A stretch of DNA of 64,000 nucleotides from positions 62,001 through 126,000 of the forward strand of contig OY762070.1 of NCBI GenBank assembly GCA_963665195.1, read 5' to 3'. Position 1 is the first letter of the stretch. Each line of letters opens with the position of its first letter. A program made the position numbers and the translations under genes. The stretch comes from VXYL01 sp963665195 (GTDB lineage Bacteria > Pseudomonadota > Gammaproteobacteria > Pseudomonadales > Azotimanducaceae). Shown here piece by piece: positions 33,582-42,451 of this stretch. A model generated the notes under the pieces. That model was not told the origin of the DNA. It saw only the letters and a list, made by a program, of their open reading frames with translations, and did not search any database.

Positions 33582-35240
33582 TTAGGCGGCGTTGCGCAGC
33601 ACTTGCCCCGCGCAGACTCCCGTGTGCTCGTCGTCGCGCAGCGTCACTTGGCCATTGCACACCGTCGCCACGTAGCCGGCCGCCCGCTGCTGGAAGCGCG
33701 GAGCGCCGCCGGGGAAGTCGTGGACGATGTAGGGCTGGCGTTCCTCCAAGCGAGCCACGTCGATCACGTTGAGGTCCGCCTTCTTGCCAGCCTCCAGCGT
33801 GCCGCGGTCCTTGAGGCCAAGTACGCGAGCGGGCTCGGCAGCGATGCGCCGCACGGCTTCCTCGATCGCGTAGGTGCCCTTGTCCCGGTGCCAGTGCGAG
33901 AGCACGAAGGTGGCCCAGCCGGAGTCGATCATCTGGCTGACGTGGGCGCCGGCATCGCCGAGGCCGGGCATGGCCCAGTCCGTGGTGATGAGCTGCTCCA
34001 GATTCTCCAGATTGACGTTGAACCCGCGCTGGTGGAAGAGTGCCTTGCCGTCGCTCTCCAAGGTCAGCCGCAGCCACGCCTCGACCGGATGTTCGCCGGC
34101 CGCGGCTGCAATGTCGGCGAGGCTTTCGTAGCGCGTCTGGGTGTAGTTCGGGCGGGCGCCGAGGCCAAGCGGATACCAGCGCTTGGTGACGCGCATGGCA
34201 TGTTCGTTGGTCTGTTCGTTGTCCTGTATCTCGGCGACAAGGCGGGCGCGATAGCTCTCATCCTGGATCGCCCGGAGGCGCGCTTGGAAGTCCAGCTTGT
34301 TGAGCTCCCGCCAGCTCGGCGTCCACCACATGACGTTGGCGGATAGGCCACCGACGCCGCCGCCGGAGCGGGGCACGGTGACGGCGGTGATGTCCACGCC
34401 CGCGGCGCGCATGGCCGTGACCTTCTGATCGAGCGCCTCGCGGTGTTCGCCGATGGCGCTGAACAGCACCCGGCTCGACTGGCCTTCCTCGGCCATGAGG
34501 TCCATCTCCTCTTCGACCTTGCCGAAGTTGGGCACGATCTGCATGAGCCCGCCCTCGGCGCCGACGGCGCGGGCGATGGCGAGCATCTCTTCGCGGGAGG
34601 CGAAGGTGCCTGGAATCGGGCGCCTGTCCGGCAGCGTGTGGCCCGGATGGCGGTTGACGGAGAAGCCGAGCGCGCCTTCCTTCACGGACTGCGCAGCGAG
34701 GGCGGCGATTCGCTCGATCTCCTCCGGCGTCGCCTGCTCCTCGATGGCGCGCTCGCCCATGACGTTGAAGCGCGTGGCGCTGTGCCCGACCAGGCCGCAG
34801 ACGTTGATCATCGGCCCGAGCCGCTCGATCGAATCCAGATAGCCGCCGTAGGACTCCCAGTCCCAGGGCAGGCCGGTGAGGATGGCGTGCTTCGGGATGT
34901 CCTCGACGGTCTCCATCATCCCGGCCAGGAACTCGCGGTCCTCTTTCCGGCACGGCGCGAAGGTGACCCCGCAGTTGCCGAGCAGTGCGGTGGTGACGCC
35001 ATGCCAGGTGACCGACGTCATGTGCGGATCCCAGCCGATCTGCGCGTCGAGGTGCGTGTGCAGGTCGATAAAACCGGGCGTGACGGCGTGGCCTTTGGCG
35101 TCGATCTCTTCGGCGCCCTTGCCGGCCACCTCGCCGATGGCGGCGATGGCGTTGCCATCGATGGCCAGGTCCGCCTCGAAAGGCGCCCTGCCGGTACCGT
35201 CCACGACGGTGCCGTTGCGGATTACCAAGTCATGAGCCAA
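33582..35240 (-). CDS. D-aminoacylase / N-acyl-D-amino-acid deacylase family amidohydrolase
   Basis: 552 residues from TTG 35240 (the frame is open to 35285). The metal-dependent amidohydrolase signature PGFIDLHTHLDAQIGWDP supplies the HxH. VTTALLGNCGVTFAPC with the bridging residue region, GLVGHSATRF, GALGFSVNRHPGHTLPD and PGLGDAGAHVSQMID with the catalytic Asp are typical of the D-aminoacylase subgroup. LKDRGTLEAGKKADLNVID closes the beta-sandwich. Substrate may be N-acyl-D-amino acids or related amides. A purine-rich AAGGGGGG lies about ten bases before the TTG. Confidence 0.9.
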   Translation of the reverse strand: MAHDLVIRNGTVVDGTGRAPFEADLAIDGNAIAAIGEVAGKGAEEIDAKGHAVTPGFIDLHTHLDAQIGWDPHMTSVTWHGVTTALLGNCGVTFAPCRKEDREFLAGMMETVEDIPKHAILTGLPWDWESYGGYLDSIERLGPMINVCGLVGHSATRFNVMGERAIEEQATPEEIERIAALAAQSVKEGALGFSVNRHPGHTLPDRRPIPGTFASREEMLAIARAVGAEGGLMQIVPNFGKVEEEMDLMAEEGQSSRVLFSAIGEHREALDQKVTAMRAAGVDITAVTVPRSGGGVGGLSANVMWWTPSWRELNKLDFQARLRAIQDESYRARLVAEIQDNEQTNEHAMRVTKRWYPLGLGARPNYTQTRYESLADIAAAAGEHPVEAWLRLTLESDGKALFHQRGFNVNLENLEQLITTDWAMPGLGDAGAHVSQMIDSGWATFVLSHWHRDKGTYAIEEAVRRIAAEPARVLGLKDRGTLEAGKKADLNVIDVARLEERQPYIVHDFPGGAPRFQQRAAGYVATVCNGQVTLRDDEHTGVCAGQVLRNAA

Positions 35241-35469
35241 TTTGGGTGTCCCCCCTTGGTGGGCAAGCGCGGGACTATCGCACAAATCGCGTGCGCTGTG
35301 GCGGCCGAGATGCGGCTGTGCGGTTGCGGCTCACTCGCCGAGGCCGGATCGTCCATTTCAGCTGCCGCCGAGCCAGCGCGAGCGTTCTCCACGACAGCGC
35401 TAGCCGGGCCGCCGTTCGCGGCAGACAGCCGACGTCAGCAGGCGGGCGTTGTTCGCGCCAGAGTAGACC

Positions 35470-37085
35470 CTATTGATGCAAAAAAAGAGGCGACGGATGT
35501 TGATGTTCAGGCTAGCGCGGCGAGGTAGGAGGACATCTCCGCTTCCACTTCGGCGTTTGCATTCATCGACAGGACGGGTTTGCGCTGCGGGCGGAGGAAC
35601 CGTCCGGCCCGGACGACGAGGCGGCGGCGCATCGTGTGCATCTGCTCGAACGCCCAGAGCGCCGTGCGCTTCGGGGTCGTGCCGCGCTGCGGCGGCCGGG
35701 ACGCCATCTGCAGCTCCCGGGTCAGGTTGTGCGCCAGGATGGCGGCGAGGGTGTACAGCCGGTTGCCGGCGAGCTTGCGCGTCGGGACGTACTCCATGCG
35801 GCACTGCGACTTCAGTTCCGCGAACACGGCCTCCTGCGAGCCGCGCCCGTCGTGGAACGCGACGACGCTTTTCGCCCGCACGCGGCGGTTGGTCGCCACG
35901 ACCTTGAACTCGAAGCCGTGGACGTGGGGCGCGAACAGGTCCAGCTGCACCGGTCCCTTGCGCTGCCGGCGGGTTCGCGTCCGGACCACGACCAGGCGCC
36001 GCCGGCGGCCCCAGCTCTTCGGCTTCCAGGCGGGCTCGAAGAAGTCCCTCGCCCCGTCCATGCGGCGCCAGCGGCGGCGGCCCTCGACGAGCGACTTCAG
36101 TTCCGCGAACCGCTCGAACGGCACCGTCGCCGTGTACTCGACGCCCAGCGCGTCGAGCCGGCCGAGGACGGCCTCGCCGAAGAACGCGCTGTCCATGCGC
36201 GACTCCAGCCGCGCACCCGGCAGCGCGGCGCGGACGTCCGCCAGGCAGCGCTGCATGAAGGCTTCCGCGCCGTTGGAGTCGTGCACGTTGCCCGGGCGGT
36301 GGCGCAGGTCGAACACCTGCCCGGTCTGCGCCACCGTCGCGAACAGCGGATAGTAGCTGCGCTGTCCCTTCCTGCGCTTGTTGAAGCCGACGGCCGTGCC
36401 TTCCGCGAAGCGCTTCGTGCCGAGCACCGAGCCGTCGAAGTCGAGCGTCATCCGCGCCGGGCCGAGCGCCGCGGCGCGGTCCAGCACCAGCCGCCGGTTC
36501 AGGGCGCGCACGTTGTCCGCGCTGCGCCCGTCGGCCCTGGCCAGCATGCGGCCCATCGTGGAGGCGTCCGGCAGGTGCCGCAGGCCCAGCGTCCGCCTGA
36601 CCATTTCGTCGTCCCGGTAGTACCGCGCGTCGCGCAGCTCCCGGAAGCCCATGACCAGATGCACGACCAGCAGCAGCGCCACCGCGTGCGGCGCGTAGAC
36701 CGGACTGCCCGGCAGGTGGCGGAAGCAGCCGCGCAAGCGCTCCTTCAGCCCGAGCCGCGCGAACAGCCTCTGGTAGAGCACCAGGCCCGCGTGCGCCGTC
36801 AGCCGCTGGTCCTCGAACCGGATCTCGATGCGATCCGTCGCTTTACCCCGCACGCTCGCCTTGCTACGCTTCATGGCGGCGGCCTCCTTCCGATGAGTTT
36901 TTCGACGAACCGCATCGTAACAGAAGGGGGTCGCCGTCCAACCCCGCTCCTTGCGATTCGACGAACTATCGAAGCGCAAAGACGCCGTGCCCCGCGAAAC
37001 CGCGCTCCGCTTGACAACACCTACGGTGTGTCAAACCGGCAACCCGACTACAGCGCGAAACGCACGAAAAACCTGCAATACGACG
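35470..37085 (-). mobile_element. IS1380-family insertion sequence (ends approximate)
   Basis: An element of about 1.6 kb, the usual IS1380 size, defined by its single transposase gene. The boundaries are tentative: CCTATTGATGCA at about 35469 and, in reverse complement, CGTATTGCAGG near 37085 are similar enough to be degenerate terminal repeats. No matching four-base target duplication was found. A small palindrome (ACACC-TAC-GGTGT) at 37018-37030 lies near the right end. The element sits between the amidohydrolase and PIN genes without interrupting either. Confidence 0.6.
35507..36874 (-). CDS. IS1380-family transposase
   Basis: 455 residues from ATG 36874, with GGAGG eight bases upstream. 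The DDE transposase pattern of IS1380 is visible: ADGRSADNVRALNRRLV, MTLDFDGSVLGTK with the first Asp, GNVHDSNGAEAFM, RMDSAFFGEAVLGRLDALGVEYTATVPF with the second, and a late CRMEYVPTRKLAGNRLYTLAAILAHNLTREL with the Glu and the Y-2 helix. The frame is intact, so the copy may be active. No resolvase or passenger gene is present. Confidence 0.92.
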   Translation of the reverse strand: MKRSKASVRGKATDRIEIRFEDQRLTAHAGLVLYQRLFARLGLKERLRGCFRHLPGSPVYAPHAVALLLVVHLVMGFRELRDARYYRDDEMVRRTLGLRHLPDASTMGRMLARADGRSADNVRALNRRLVLDRAAALGPARMTLDFDGSVLGTKRFAEGTAVGFNKRRKGQRSYYPLFATVAQTGQVFDLRHRPGNVHDSNGAEAFMQRCLADVRAALPGARLESRMDSAFFGEAVLGRLDALGVEYTATVPFERFAELKSLVEGRRRWRRMDGARDFFEPAWKPKSWGRRRRLVVVRTRTRRQRKGPVQLDLFAPHVHGFEFKVVATNRRVRAKSVVAFHDGRGSQEAVFAELKSQCRMEYVPTRKLAGNRLYTLAAILAHNLTRELQMASRPPQRGTTPKRTALWAFEQMHTMRRRLVVRAGRFLRPQRKPVLSMNANAEVEAEMSSYLAALA

Positions 37086-37097
37086 AATACTCGCGCC

Positions 37098-37496
37098 TCA
37101 GTATGCCCTTAAGGGGTAGACCTTGCCGCGGGGGCCGTCGATGATCGTCTTGTTCTTGAAGTCCTCGATGAGGTGCCCGTCGTGCGTGTACAGCAATCGG
37201 GCGCCCGAGAATCTGGCGAGGGCTAGCACATGCGGATCGTCCGACCTGATTTGCGGAGCGAGAGCGAGCGCGTCGGCCTCGATCTTCGCCCAGGGCACTT
37301 GGAGGGCGCTGCCGTCTCGGGCGTATTCGAGCAGGCGCGCCCTTGCGCGGCGCCCAACCTCTGCGGCGAAATCGCCGCCGGTCGAGTAGATGAGCCTGCC
37401 GCCCTTCTTGAGCCAGCGGCGGACCGGTGCAACCTCGGGATTGGTCGGCTCAGCGAGGAGGTCGCCAAGCCTATTGGCGTCGATGATGATGCACAT
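37098..37496 (-). CDS. PIN-domain-like protein, partner of the adjacent ATPase
   Basis: 132 residues, starting MCIIIDANRLGDLL with the first PIN aspartate (Asp7), a central SDDPHVLALARFSGARLLYTHD with the further acidic residues, and LIEDFKNKTIIDGPRGKVYP at the end. This is a minimal PIN-type RNase fold of the kind found next to AAA ATPases rather than with a DNA-binding antitoxin. Its ATG lies 18 bases after the ATPase stop. The arrangement suggests an ATPase-gated nuclease effector. The IS1380-type element begins within about 15 bases of its stop. Confidence 0.75.
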   Translation of the reverse strand: MCIIIDANRLGDLLAEPTNPEVAPVRRWLKKGGRLIYSTGGDFAAEVGRRARARLLEYARDGSALQVPWAKIEADALALAPQIRSDDPHVLALARFSGARLLYTHDGHLIEDFKNKTIIDGPRGKVYPLRAY

Positions 37497-37514
37497 GTTC
37501 GGGAGGCTCTGCGC

Positions 37515-38795
37515 TCACTCTTCGAATCCTAGTACCCGGTCGGTCTCCTTCGCGAAGAACTCCCGATAGCCAGCGGGCGCATCCTGCAGATTGCCGTACT
37601 CGTCGAGCGTGATGTTGCGGATGCTCACGGCGTTGCCGTTCGGCTCGAAGTAGAGAATCGCCACGTCCTGTGCCGAGATGTCGCCGCGACGGACATGGAT
37701 GCGGACGCGGTCCACAATGTAGTCGCTGTGCGTCTCGATCAGAAACCGGTTGCTGTTGTCGTGTACGGACTGGACGAAAAAGCTGGCCAGTTCCGCCTGT
37801 CCGCGGGGATGCAGGTGGACCTCGGGTTGCTGCAGCATGAAGGCATGCTGGCGCTCCGAGAGGATGTCCACGAGGATCGGGAGGCTCTGACTCACGCCGT
37901 AGCCCACATCCATGATGTTGGCGTGGCTGGCCGACCTCGCCTTGACTTGGAGCTGGAACGGATCGCTTAGCTGTCGGCCATGTGCTTTGACCCTGATATC
38001 GGCGAACATCCCAGACTCCCCGCCGAACGCGACCAAGCCGTCATGCAGCCGACCCCAGTTGTCCTTGTCGGTCCGGTGCAGCCGCATTAGCCGCATCGGC
38101 ACATGCAACCCCTCCGGCGAGGCGGTCTCTCTACCGGGATCATAGGTTCTTCTCGGCTTCGCTCGCAGCGGCGCAACGGCTATAAGCGATGTCGAAGCTT
38201 CCATCCGGCGCTCCGGGCCCGGCCAGTTGTCCATTAGTTCGCTGATGTAGTCCCTGAGGCGTGGCGCATCAAGCGCGATCACCTCAGGGACGCGGGGAGT
38301 GCTTAGCAGGAGCAGCGCCAATCCGAAGGGCATCTCCAGTTCGTGATCTCCGACGGGGGTGGCTAGTAGCGTCCGTTTCGCTCCGAGACTGCGGACTTCC
38401 ACATGGGAGTCGCCTCGCTCGTAGCGCATGGCCGCAATGGTTGGCTGCGCTCCTTGTTGCTGGAAGCCGACGGACACCGACGCTGTCGGCGAGTCATCCG
38501 GCTGGAAGCCGACGCCGATCCTGAACTCGTCGGCTCGCCCACCGGGCCCGCGCCGGGCCCTGGCGATTTCTCGGAACGAGCCCATCGGGAAGGGTTCTTC
38601 GTTGAAATCCGGGTCGAGTGGCACCGACAGCGGAGACGAGAGAAGCCTGTGCAGAATCGCATAGCAACCCAGAAACGCGCTCTTGCCAGTGCTGTTCTCG
38701 CCGACCAGCAGCGTGATCGGCCGGAGCAGGCCGCGCTCGACGCCATCGAAGCACCGGACGTCCTTGACGAAGCACTCGGTCGGCCAACGGTCCAT
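37515..38795 (-). CDS. AAA/ABC-type ATPase (DUF3696-like), putative defence component
   Basis: 426 residues from ATG 38795. Walker A is GENSTGKS at residues 32-39, and a signature-like VGYGVSQSLPILVDIL precedes the Walker B segment FMLQQPEVHLHPRGQAELASFF. The His-switch region reads NRFLIETHSDYIVDRVRIHV. The C-terminal ILYFEPNGNAVSIRNITLDEYGNL is typical of DUF3696 ATPases. It is followed by the PIN-domain gene. Genes of this type occur singly or with small nuclease partners in defence islands; the function of this exact pair is not known to me. Confidence 0.85.
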   Translation of the reverse strand: MDRWPTECFVKDVRCFDGVERGLLRPITLLVGENSTGKSAFLGCYAILHRLLSSPLSVPLDPDFNEEPFPMGSFREIARARRGPGGRADEFRIGVGFQPDDSPTASVSVGFQQQGAQPTIAAMRYERGDSHVEVRSLGAKRTLLATPVGDHELEMPFGLALLLLSTPRVPEVIALDAPRLRDYISELMDNWPGPERRMEASTSLIAVAPLRAKPRRTYDPGRETASPEGLHVPMRLMRLHRTDKDNWGRLHDGLVAFGGESGMFADIRVKAHGRQLSDPFQLQVKARSASHANIMDVGYGVSQSLPILVDILSERQHAFMLQQPEVHLHPRGQAELASFFVQSVHDNSNRFLIETHSDYIVDRVRIHVRRGDISAQDVAILYFEPNGNAVSIRNITLDEYGNLQDAPAGYREFFAKETDRVLGFEE

Positions 38796-38831
38796 CTGCG
38801 AAACCCTACCATGACTGCGAGGCGGCCTAGT

Positions 38832-38860
38832 TTGAGCCGGCATTGGCGAACGGCTACAGT
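38832..38860 (+). promoter_or_regulatory. Sigma70-type promoter of the decaheme cytochrome gene, probably leaderless
   Basis: TTGAGC (38832-38837), 17-base spacer, TACAGT (38855-38860), and only seven bases to ATG 38868. The transcription start would fall at the start codon, and no ribosome binding site is visible. Confidence 0.6.
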
Positions 38861-38867
38861 GCCCGCC

Positions 38868-39869
38868 ATGCTGTCGGTGCCCGCCGCTTTCGCTGCCGCC
38901 ATGCCGAGCGTCGTGGTCTCGGTCGCTGTGCTTGTGCTTGGAGCGGTGTCTGTCCTAGCCGCCTCGGAGGAGGACGCCCTGCTCCTCGACAAGCTGGAAG
39001 AGGGCAACTACTCCCGTCGCGGCGCCGACACGTGCCTCGGCTGCCACGACGAAGAGGAGCCGTTTCCCACGCTGGACGTGTTCAAGGCCGTTCACGGACA
39101 CCCCGCGGTACGCGGCTCGCCGTTCCAGATGGAGTCCGAGGCGGCGATGCCGGCCGGGCTGCAATGCGAGGCTTGCCACGGCCCGATCGGCGAGCACGGC
39201 GAGCGGTTCCTTGAGGACGGCGCCGCAAGGGAAGCCGTCGTCAACTTCGGAGTGCGCGGCAATGCGTCGCCCGACCTTCAGAACGGCATGTGCCTGCAAT
39301 GCCACGCGACTTACGAGCGCGCCCACTGGGCCGGCAGCGCCCACGAGGCGGGCGGGCTCGCGTGCGCGGACTGCCATCGCATCCACAGCGCCGATGATCC
39401 GGTGCGCACCGTAGCCGGCCAGAACGCGGCCTGCGCCACTTGCCACCGGGGCGTCGCCATGGATGCGCTGAAGCTCTCCGCCCACCCCATGGCCGAGAGT
39501 CAGCTCGTCTGCCGCGACTGCCACGATCCCCACGGCACGTCCGGGGAAGCGCTTGCCGTCGGCCCAACGACCAACGAGACGTGCCTGACCTGCCATGCCG
39601 ACTTGCGCGGGCCGTTCCTCTGGGAGCACCCCCCGGCGGCCGAGGACTGCCTCGTCTGCCACACGCCGCATGGTTCCAATCAGCCGGCGCTTCTGGTGCG
39701 GCGGGCGCCGCAGCTTTGCCAGGGCTGCCACTCCTCCGTCGGGCATCGCAGCTTGGCGCAGTTGCCATCCGGCCCGCCGTCTGAGTTCCTGCTGGCGAAC
39801 GCGTGCCTCAACTGCCACAGCGAAGTGCATGGCTCGAATCATCCGTCCGGGCAGTGGCTGCGCCGGTGA
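38868..39869 (+). CDS. mtrA: Periplasmic decaheme c-type cytochrome, MtrA/DmsE/PioA family
   Basis: 333 residues, the same length class as Shewanella MtrA. After a signal segment (VVVSVAVLVLGAVSVLA) there are exactly ten CxxCH heme-binding motifs: CLGCH, CEACH, CLQCH, CADCH, CATCH, CRDCH, CLTCH, CLVCH, CQGCH and CLNCH. MtrA-type cytochromes form a heme wire that threads through an outer-membrane beta-barrel and moves electrons to or from the cell surface. The barrel gene follows directly, overlapping as GTGA. Start ATG 38868 is supported by the promoter spacing; ATG 38901 is possible. Direction of electron flow (metal oxidation or reduction, or DMSO-type respiration) cannot be read from this locus. 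Confidence 0.93.
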   Translation: MLSVPAAFAAAMPSVVVSVAVLVLGAVSVLAASEEDALLLDKLEEGNYSRRGADTCLGCHDEEEPFPTLDVFKAVHGHPAVRGSPFQMESEAAMPAGLQCEACHGPIGEHGERFLEDGAAREAVVNFGVRGNASPDLQNGMCLQCHATYERAHWAGSAHEAGGLACADCHRIHSADDPVRTVAGQNAACATCHRGVAMDALKLSAHPMAESQLVCRDCHDPHGTSGEALAVGPTTNETCLTCHADLRGPFLWEHPPAAEDCLVCHTPHGSNQPALLVRRAPQLCQGCHSSVGHRSLAQLPSGPPSEFLLANACLNCHSEVHGSNHPSGQWLRR

Positions 39870-41920
39870 AGGCGCTGGCTTGGTTCGCGCTGACGTTGCT
39901 TGGGAGCAGCGCGGCGGCAGCGGTGTCGCCCAACTATGCGAACGTCCGCATCGATCGCTGGCAGTGTCGACTGTGCCCCTTTGATGTGGCGACGGCGGGG
40001 CGCGGCGACTGGCGCGTCGGTGCCATGCAGGTTGCCGAGGCGCAGCCCCGCTTCGGGCGGGATAGCGGCCTGGTGCGGGCGGGTGGCTATCTCGATGCCG
40101 GCGTCAGCGCCAGCAAGACCACGGCGGGCGGCGCGCTGCTCGCGTTCGAGGGCGCGAATCTCGGCATCGCGTCGCGGTTCGCCGCTTTCCGATACCGCGG
40201 CCACCGAACGGCTTTCCGCCTCGAACGCCGCGACTTGCCCCGCAACGTCGCCGCGGACGGCCGCACGCCCTACGCGGGCCGAACGTCGCTGGTCCTGCCG
40301 GGCGATTGGATGCCTGCATACGACGCTGCCGACATGGCCGTCGGCGAGCGCCGCGTCGACCACGCGACCATGCGCCGCCGGAGCAAGGCCGATTGGCGCA
40401 TTCGCCTCGCGCCCGAATGGGACTTGCGGCTGGACTACCGCCGCGAGACGCGCCGCGGCAGCGGCGAAACCTACGCCGACTTCCTCTACCAAGCGACTGG
40501 GTTGCCGGAGCCCATCGACCACCAGACGGATGAGTACGGCATGCGACTCGGCTACACCGGGTCGCGATTCCTCGCCGCAGCCGACTGGCGCAGCACGCGC
40601 TTTCGCAACGGCGGGCAAGCGCTTGAGTGGCAGAACCCTTGGCTCTGGCCCACGGCCACCGTGGGCCGCAAGGCGCTGGCGCCGGACAATCAGGCGCAGA
40701 CCTTCTCGCTCGCTTGGCGCGCCGACGTGGCCCCTCGCACCGTCCTGCACGGTCAGCTCGCGCACACTGAAGCGCGCCAGACGGCGTCCTTCCTGCCCTA
40801 CACGACGAACCCGACGCTTCCCGTGCCGCGCCTGCCAGCGGAGCGCTTGGACGGCGGGGTCACGACCTTCGCCGGCACGTTCAGCCTGGTGTCACAGCCG
40901 ACCGACCGGCTGCGCATCACCGCCAAGCGACGGTTCCGTCAGCGCGACGATGCCACGGCCTCGCTGACGCTGAGCCCCGTCGTCGGCGACCTCTATGCCA
41001 CCTTGCCCGTAGAACGCCGCGGTCTCGATCTGGAGCGGGCGAAGACGTCGCTGGACGTCCAGTACCGCCTCCTGCCAAGCATCCGGCTCGATGTCGGCAC
41101 GGCTGCGGATCGGCGCCAGCGCAGCCCGTTCGAGATCGCGGAGAACGAGGAACGCCGCGCCTGGGCCGCCATCTCTGTCCGCCACGGCGCGGCTCTCAAG
41201 CTGCGCGTCGAGACCGCGCTCGGCGACCGCGATGCGTCGGCGTTCCAGCACATCACCGCCAACAATCCCTTGACGCGGCGCTACTACCAGGCGGCGCGTC
41301 TCCAGCGCCAGTGGCGCGCGAGCCTCGACTACGCCGTGCCGCGCACCGCGCTGAGCCTCCGCCTGCATGGCGACCAAAGCCGCAACGCCTACCCGCACTC
41401 CGTACTCGGCGTCACCGCGGACCGGCAGCGCGAATGGGGCGCGGACGTGGCCTGGGCGCCCGCGGCCAGCGCCAGCATGAGCGCCTTCTTCGTCCGCCAG
41501 GGCACCCGCGCGACCACCATGGGCAGCGACGCCTACGCTGCGCCCGATTGGCGCTACTCCACGGCAGACCGTGTACACAGCGCGGGACTCACGTTCGATT
41601 GGCGCGGCCTCGCGAACGGGCGCATCGACTTCGCCGCCAGCCACGTTCGCTCGGACGGCGTTGGACGCTATGCCACGCGGACCGAAGAATGGGCCGCGTT
41701 CCCGGACCTGATCTCCGATCACCAGTCCACCACCGTGCGTCTGCGCTACGCCTGGAGGCAGGGCAGGGCACTCCTGATGCGCTATCGCTACGACGAATAC
41801 CGCGCCAGCGACTGGGCCTTGGCCGGCGCCCCCGCACTCCGCAACGTGCTCGCCTTCGGGCGACGAAGCCCAAGCTATGCGAACGGCCTCTTCAGCGTTT
41901 CCGCCGAGAGCGTGTTCTGA
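39866..41920 (+). CDS. mtrB: MtrB/PioB-type outer-membrane porin for the decaheme cytochrome
   Basis: 684 residues, close to MtrB. The GTG start overlaps the cytochrome stop by four bases. A signal peptide (LAWFALTLLGSSAAAA) is followed by the N-terminal WQCRLCPF, the CxxC (Cys34/Cys37) conserved in MtrB. The remainder alternates in the manner of transmembrane beta-strands with Arg/Tyr-rich girdles (RLDYRRETRRGSGETY, LLMRYRYDEYRASDW) and ends in a Phe (SAESVF), as outer-membrane barrels do. It should sheath the cytochrome. No surface decaheme cytochrome (MtrC/OmcA) gene follows, an arrangement resembling PioAB or MtoAB iron-oxidation loci. Confidence 0.9.
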   Translation: MKALAWFALTLLGSSAAAAVSPNYANVRIDRWQCRLCPFDVATAGRGDWRVGAMQVAEAQPRFGRDSGLVRAGGYLDAGVSASKTTAGGALLAFEGANLGIASRFAAFRYRGHRTAFRLERRDLPRNVAADGRTPYAGRTSLVLPGDWMPAYDAADMAVGERRVDHATMRRRSKADWRIRLAPEWDLRLDYRRETRRGSGETYADFLYQATGLPEPIDHQTDEYGMRLGYTGSRFLAAADWRSTRFRNGGQALEWQNPWLWPTATVGRKALAPDNQAQTFSLAWRADVAPRTVLHGQLAHTEARQTASFLPYTTNPTLPVPRLPAERLDGGVTTFAGTFSLVSQPTDRLRITAKRRFRQRDDATASLTLSPVVGDLYATLPVERRGLDLERAKTSLDVQYRLLPSIRLDVGTAADRRQRSPFEIAENEERRAWAAISVRHGAALKLRVETALGDRDASAFQHITANNPLTRRYYQAARLQRQWRASLDYAVPRTALSLRLHGDQSRNAYPHSVLGVTADRQREWGADVAWAPAASASMSAFFVRQGTRATTMGSDAYAAPDWRYSTADRVHSAGLTFDWRGLANGRIDFAASHVRSDGVGRYATRTEEWAAFPDLISDHQSTTVRLRYAWRQGRALLMRYRYDEYRASDWALAGAPALRNVLAFGRRSPSYANGLFSVSAESVF

Positions 41921-41972
41921 GCTCTTGTCGCCGTCATGACGGCACCACGGAGCGTTTGGTGCGCCTTGCGGG

Positions 41973-42059
41973 CGCTTGCTCCCGCCCGTGGGCCGCCATT
42001 ACGCCCGTCCGTGCTTGGGGCAGGTAAGGCGCGGGCTGCTAGAGATTCGTCGTACACCC
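41973..42059 (+). repeat. Copy of the interspersed repeat (plus orientation)
   Basis: CGCTTGCTCCCGCCCGTG, then CCATTACG, then GTGCTTGGGGCAG and finally ATTCGTCGTACACCC. This is the same order of boxes as the right arm of the 946-1113 element. It ends 57 bases before the winged-helix gene at 42117. A promoter-like TTGTCG-N17-TAAGCT begins 15 bases after the repeat. Confidence 0.65.
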
Positions 42060-42116
42060 ACGTCGATTCCGCCTTGTCGCGCAACTGCCAATCGCCTAAG
42101 CTATTGTTCAAACCGG

Positions 42117-42440
42117 ATGGAGTACGGACTCGTGAAGTTCACTGCCCTCGGCCCGAACCCGTTCCTGAGCAGCGTCGTCGATGCGCGCAAGCCGGTCAAC
42201 ATCCTTCAGTGGATCGACCTGCATGGCGGCGTCACTACGCTCCATGAGGTCATGGAGGCTCGCCTTGAGGCACCTGAGCTCGTGCGCTGCCAAGTGGCAG
42301 ACTTCCTCCGCGACGGACTCATTGACTATGAGGAGGCCGGCACTCGTCAACCGGGTATCGGCGCCGATCCTTCGGCCTTGGATCAGCAGTCTCGCTTCGC
42401 GCTCACCGACTCAGGGCGCCTACTCCTCAAGTACGCGTAG
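42117..42440 (+). CDS. Small winged-helix-like protein
   Basis: 107 residues. The C-terminal half, VADFLRDGLIDYEEAG...RFALTDSGRLLLKYA, has the pattern of a winged-helix DNA-binding domain (helix-turn, hydrophobic wing, final LTDSGRxLL). The first half may hold the preceding helices (ILQWIDLHGGVTTLHEVMEARL). It probably binds DNA or acts as an adaptor. The following membrane-protein gene starts eleven bases downstream, so the pair is likely co-expressed. No named family recognised; GTG 42132 is an alternative start. Confidence 0.6.
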   Translation: MEYGLVKFTALGPNPFLSSVVDARKPVNILQWIDLHGGVTTLHEVMEARLEAPELVRCQVADFLRDGLIDYEEAGTRQPGIGADPSALDQQSRFALTDSGRLLLKYA

Positions 42441-42451
42441 GTACGGAGGTC

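Noticed and set aside
35469..37085. Terminal inverted repeats and target duplication of the IS1380-type element
   Set aside because: Only weak similarity (TATTG...GCA) between the two candidate ends and no matching four-base flank; ends are reported as approximate only.
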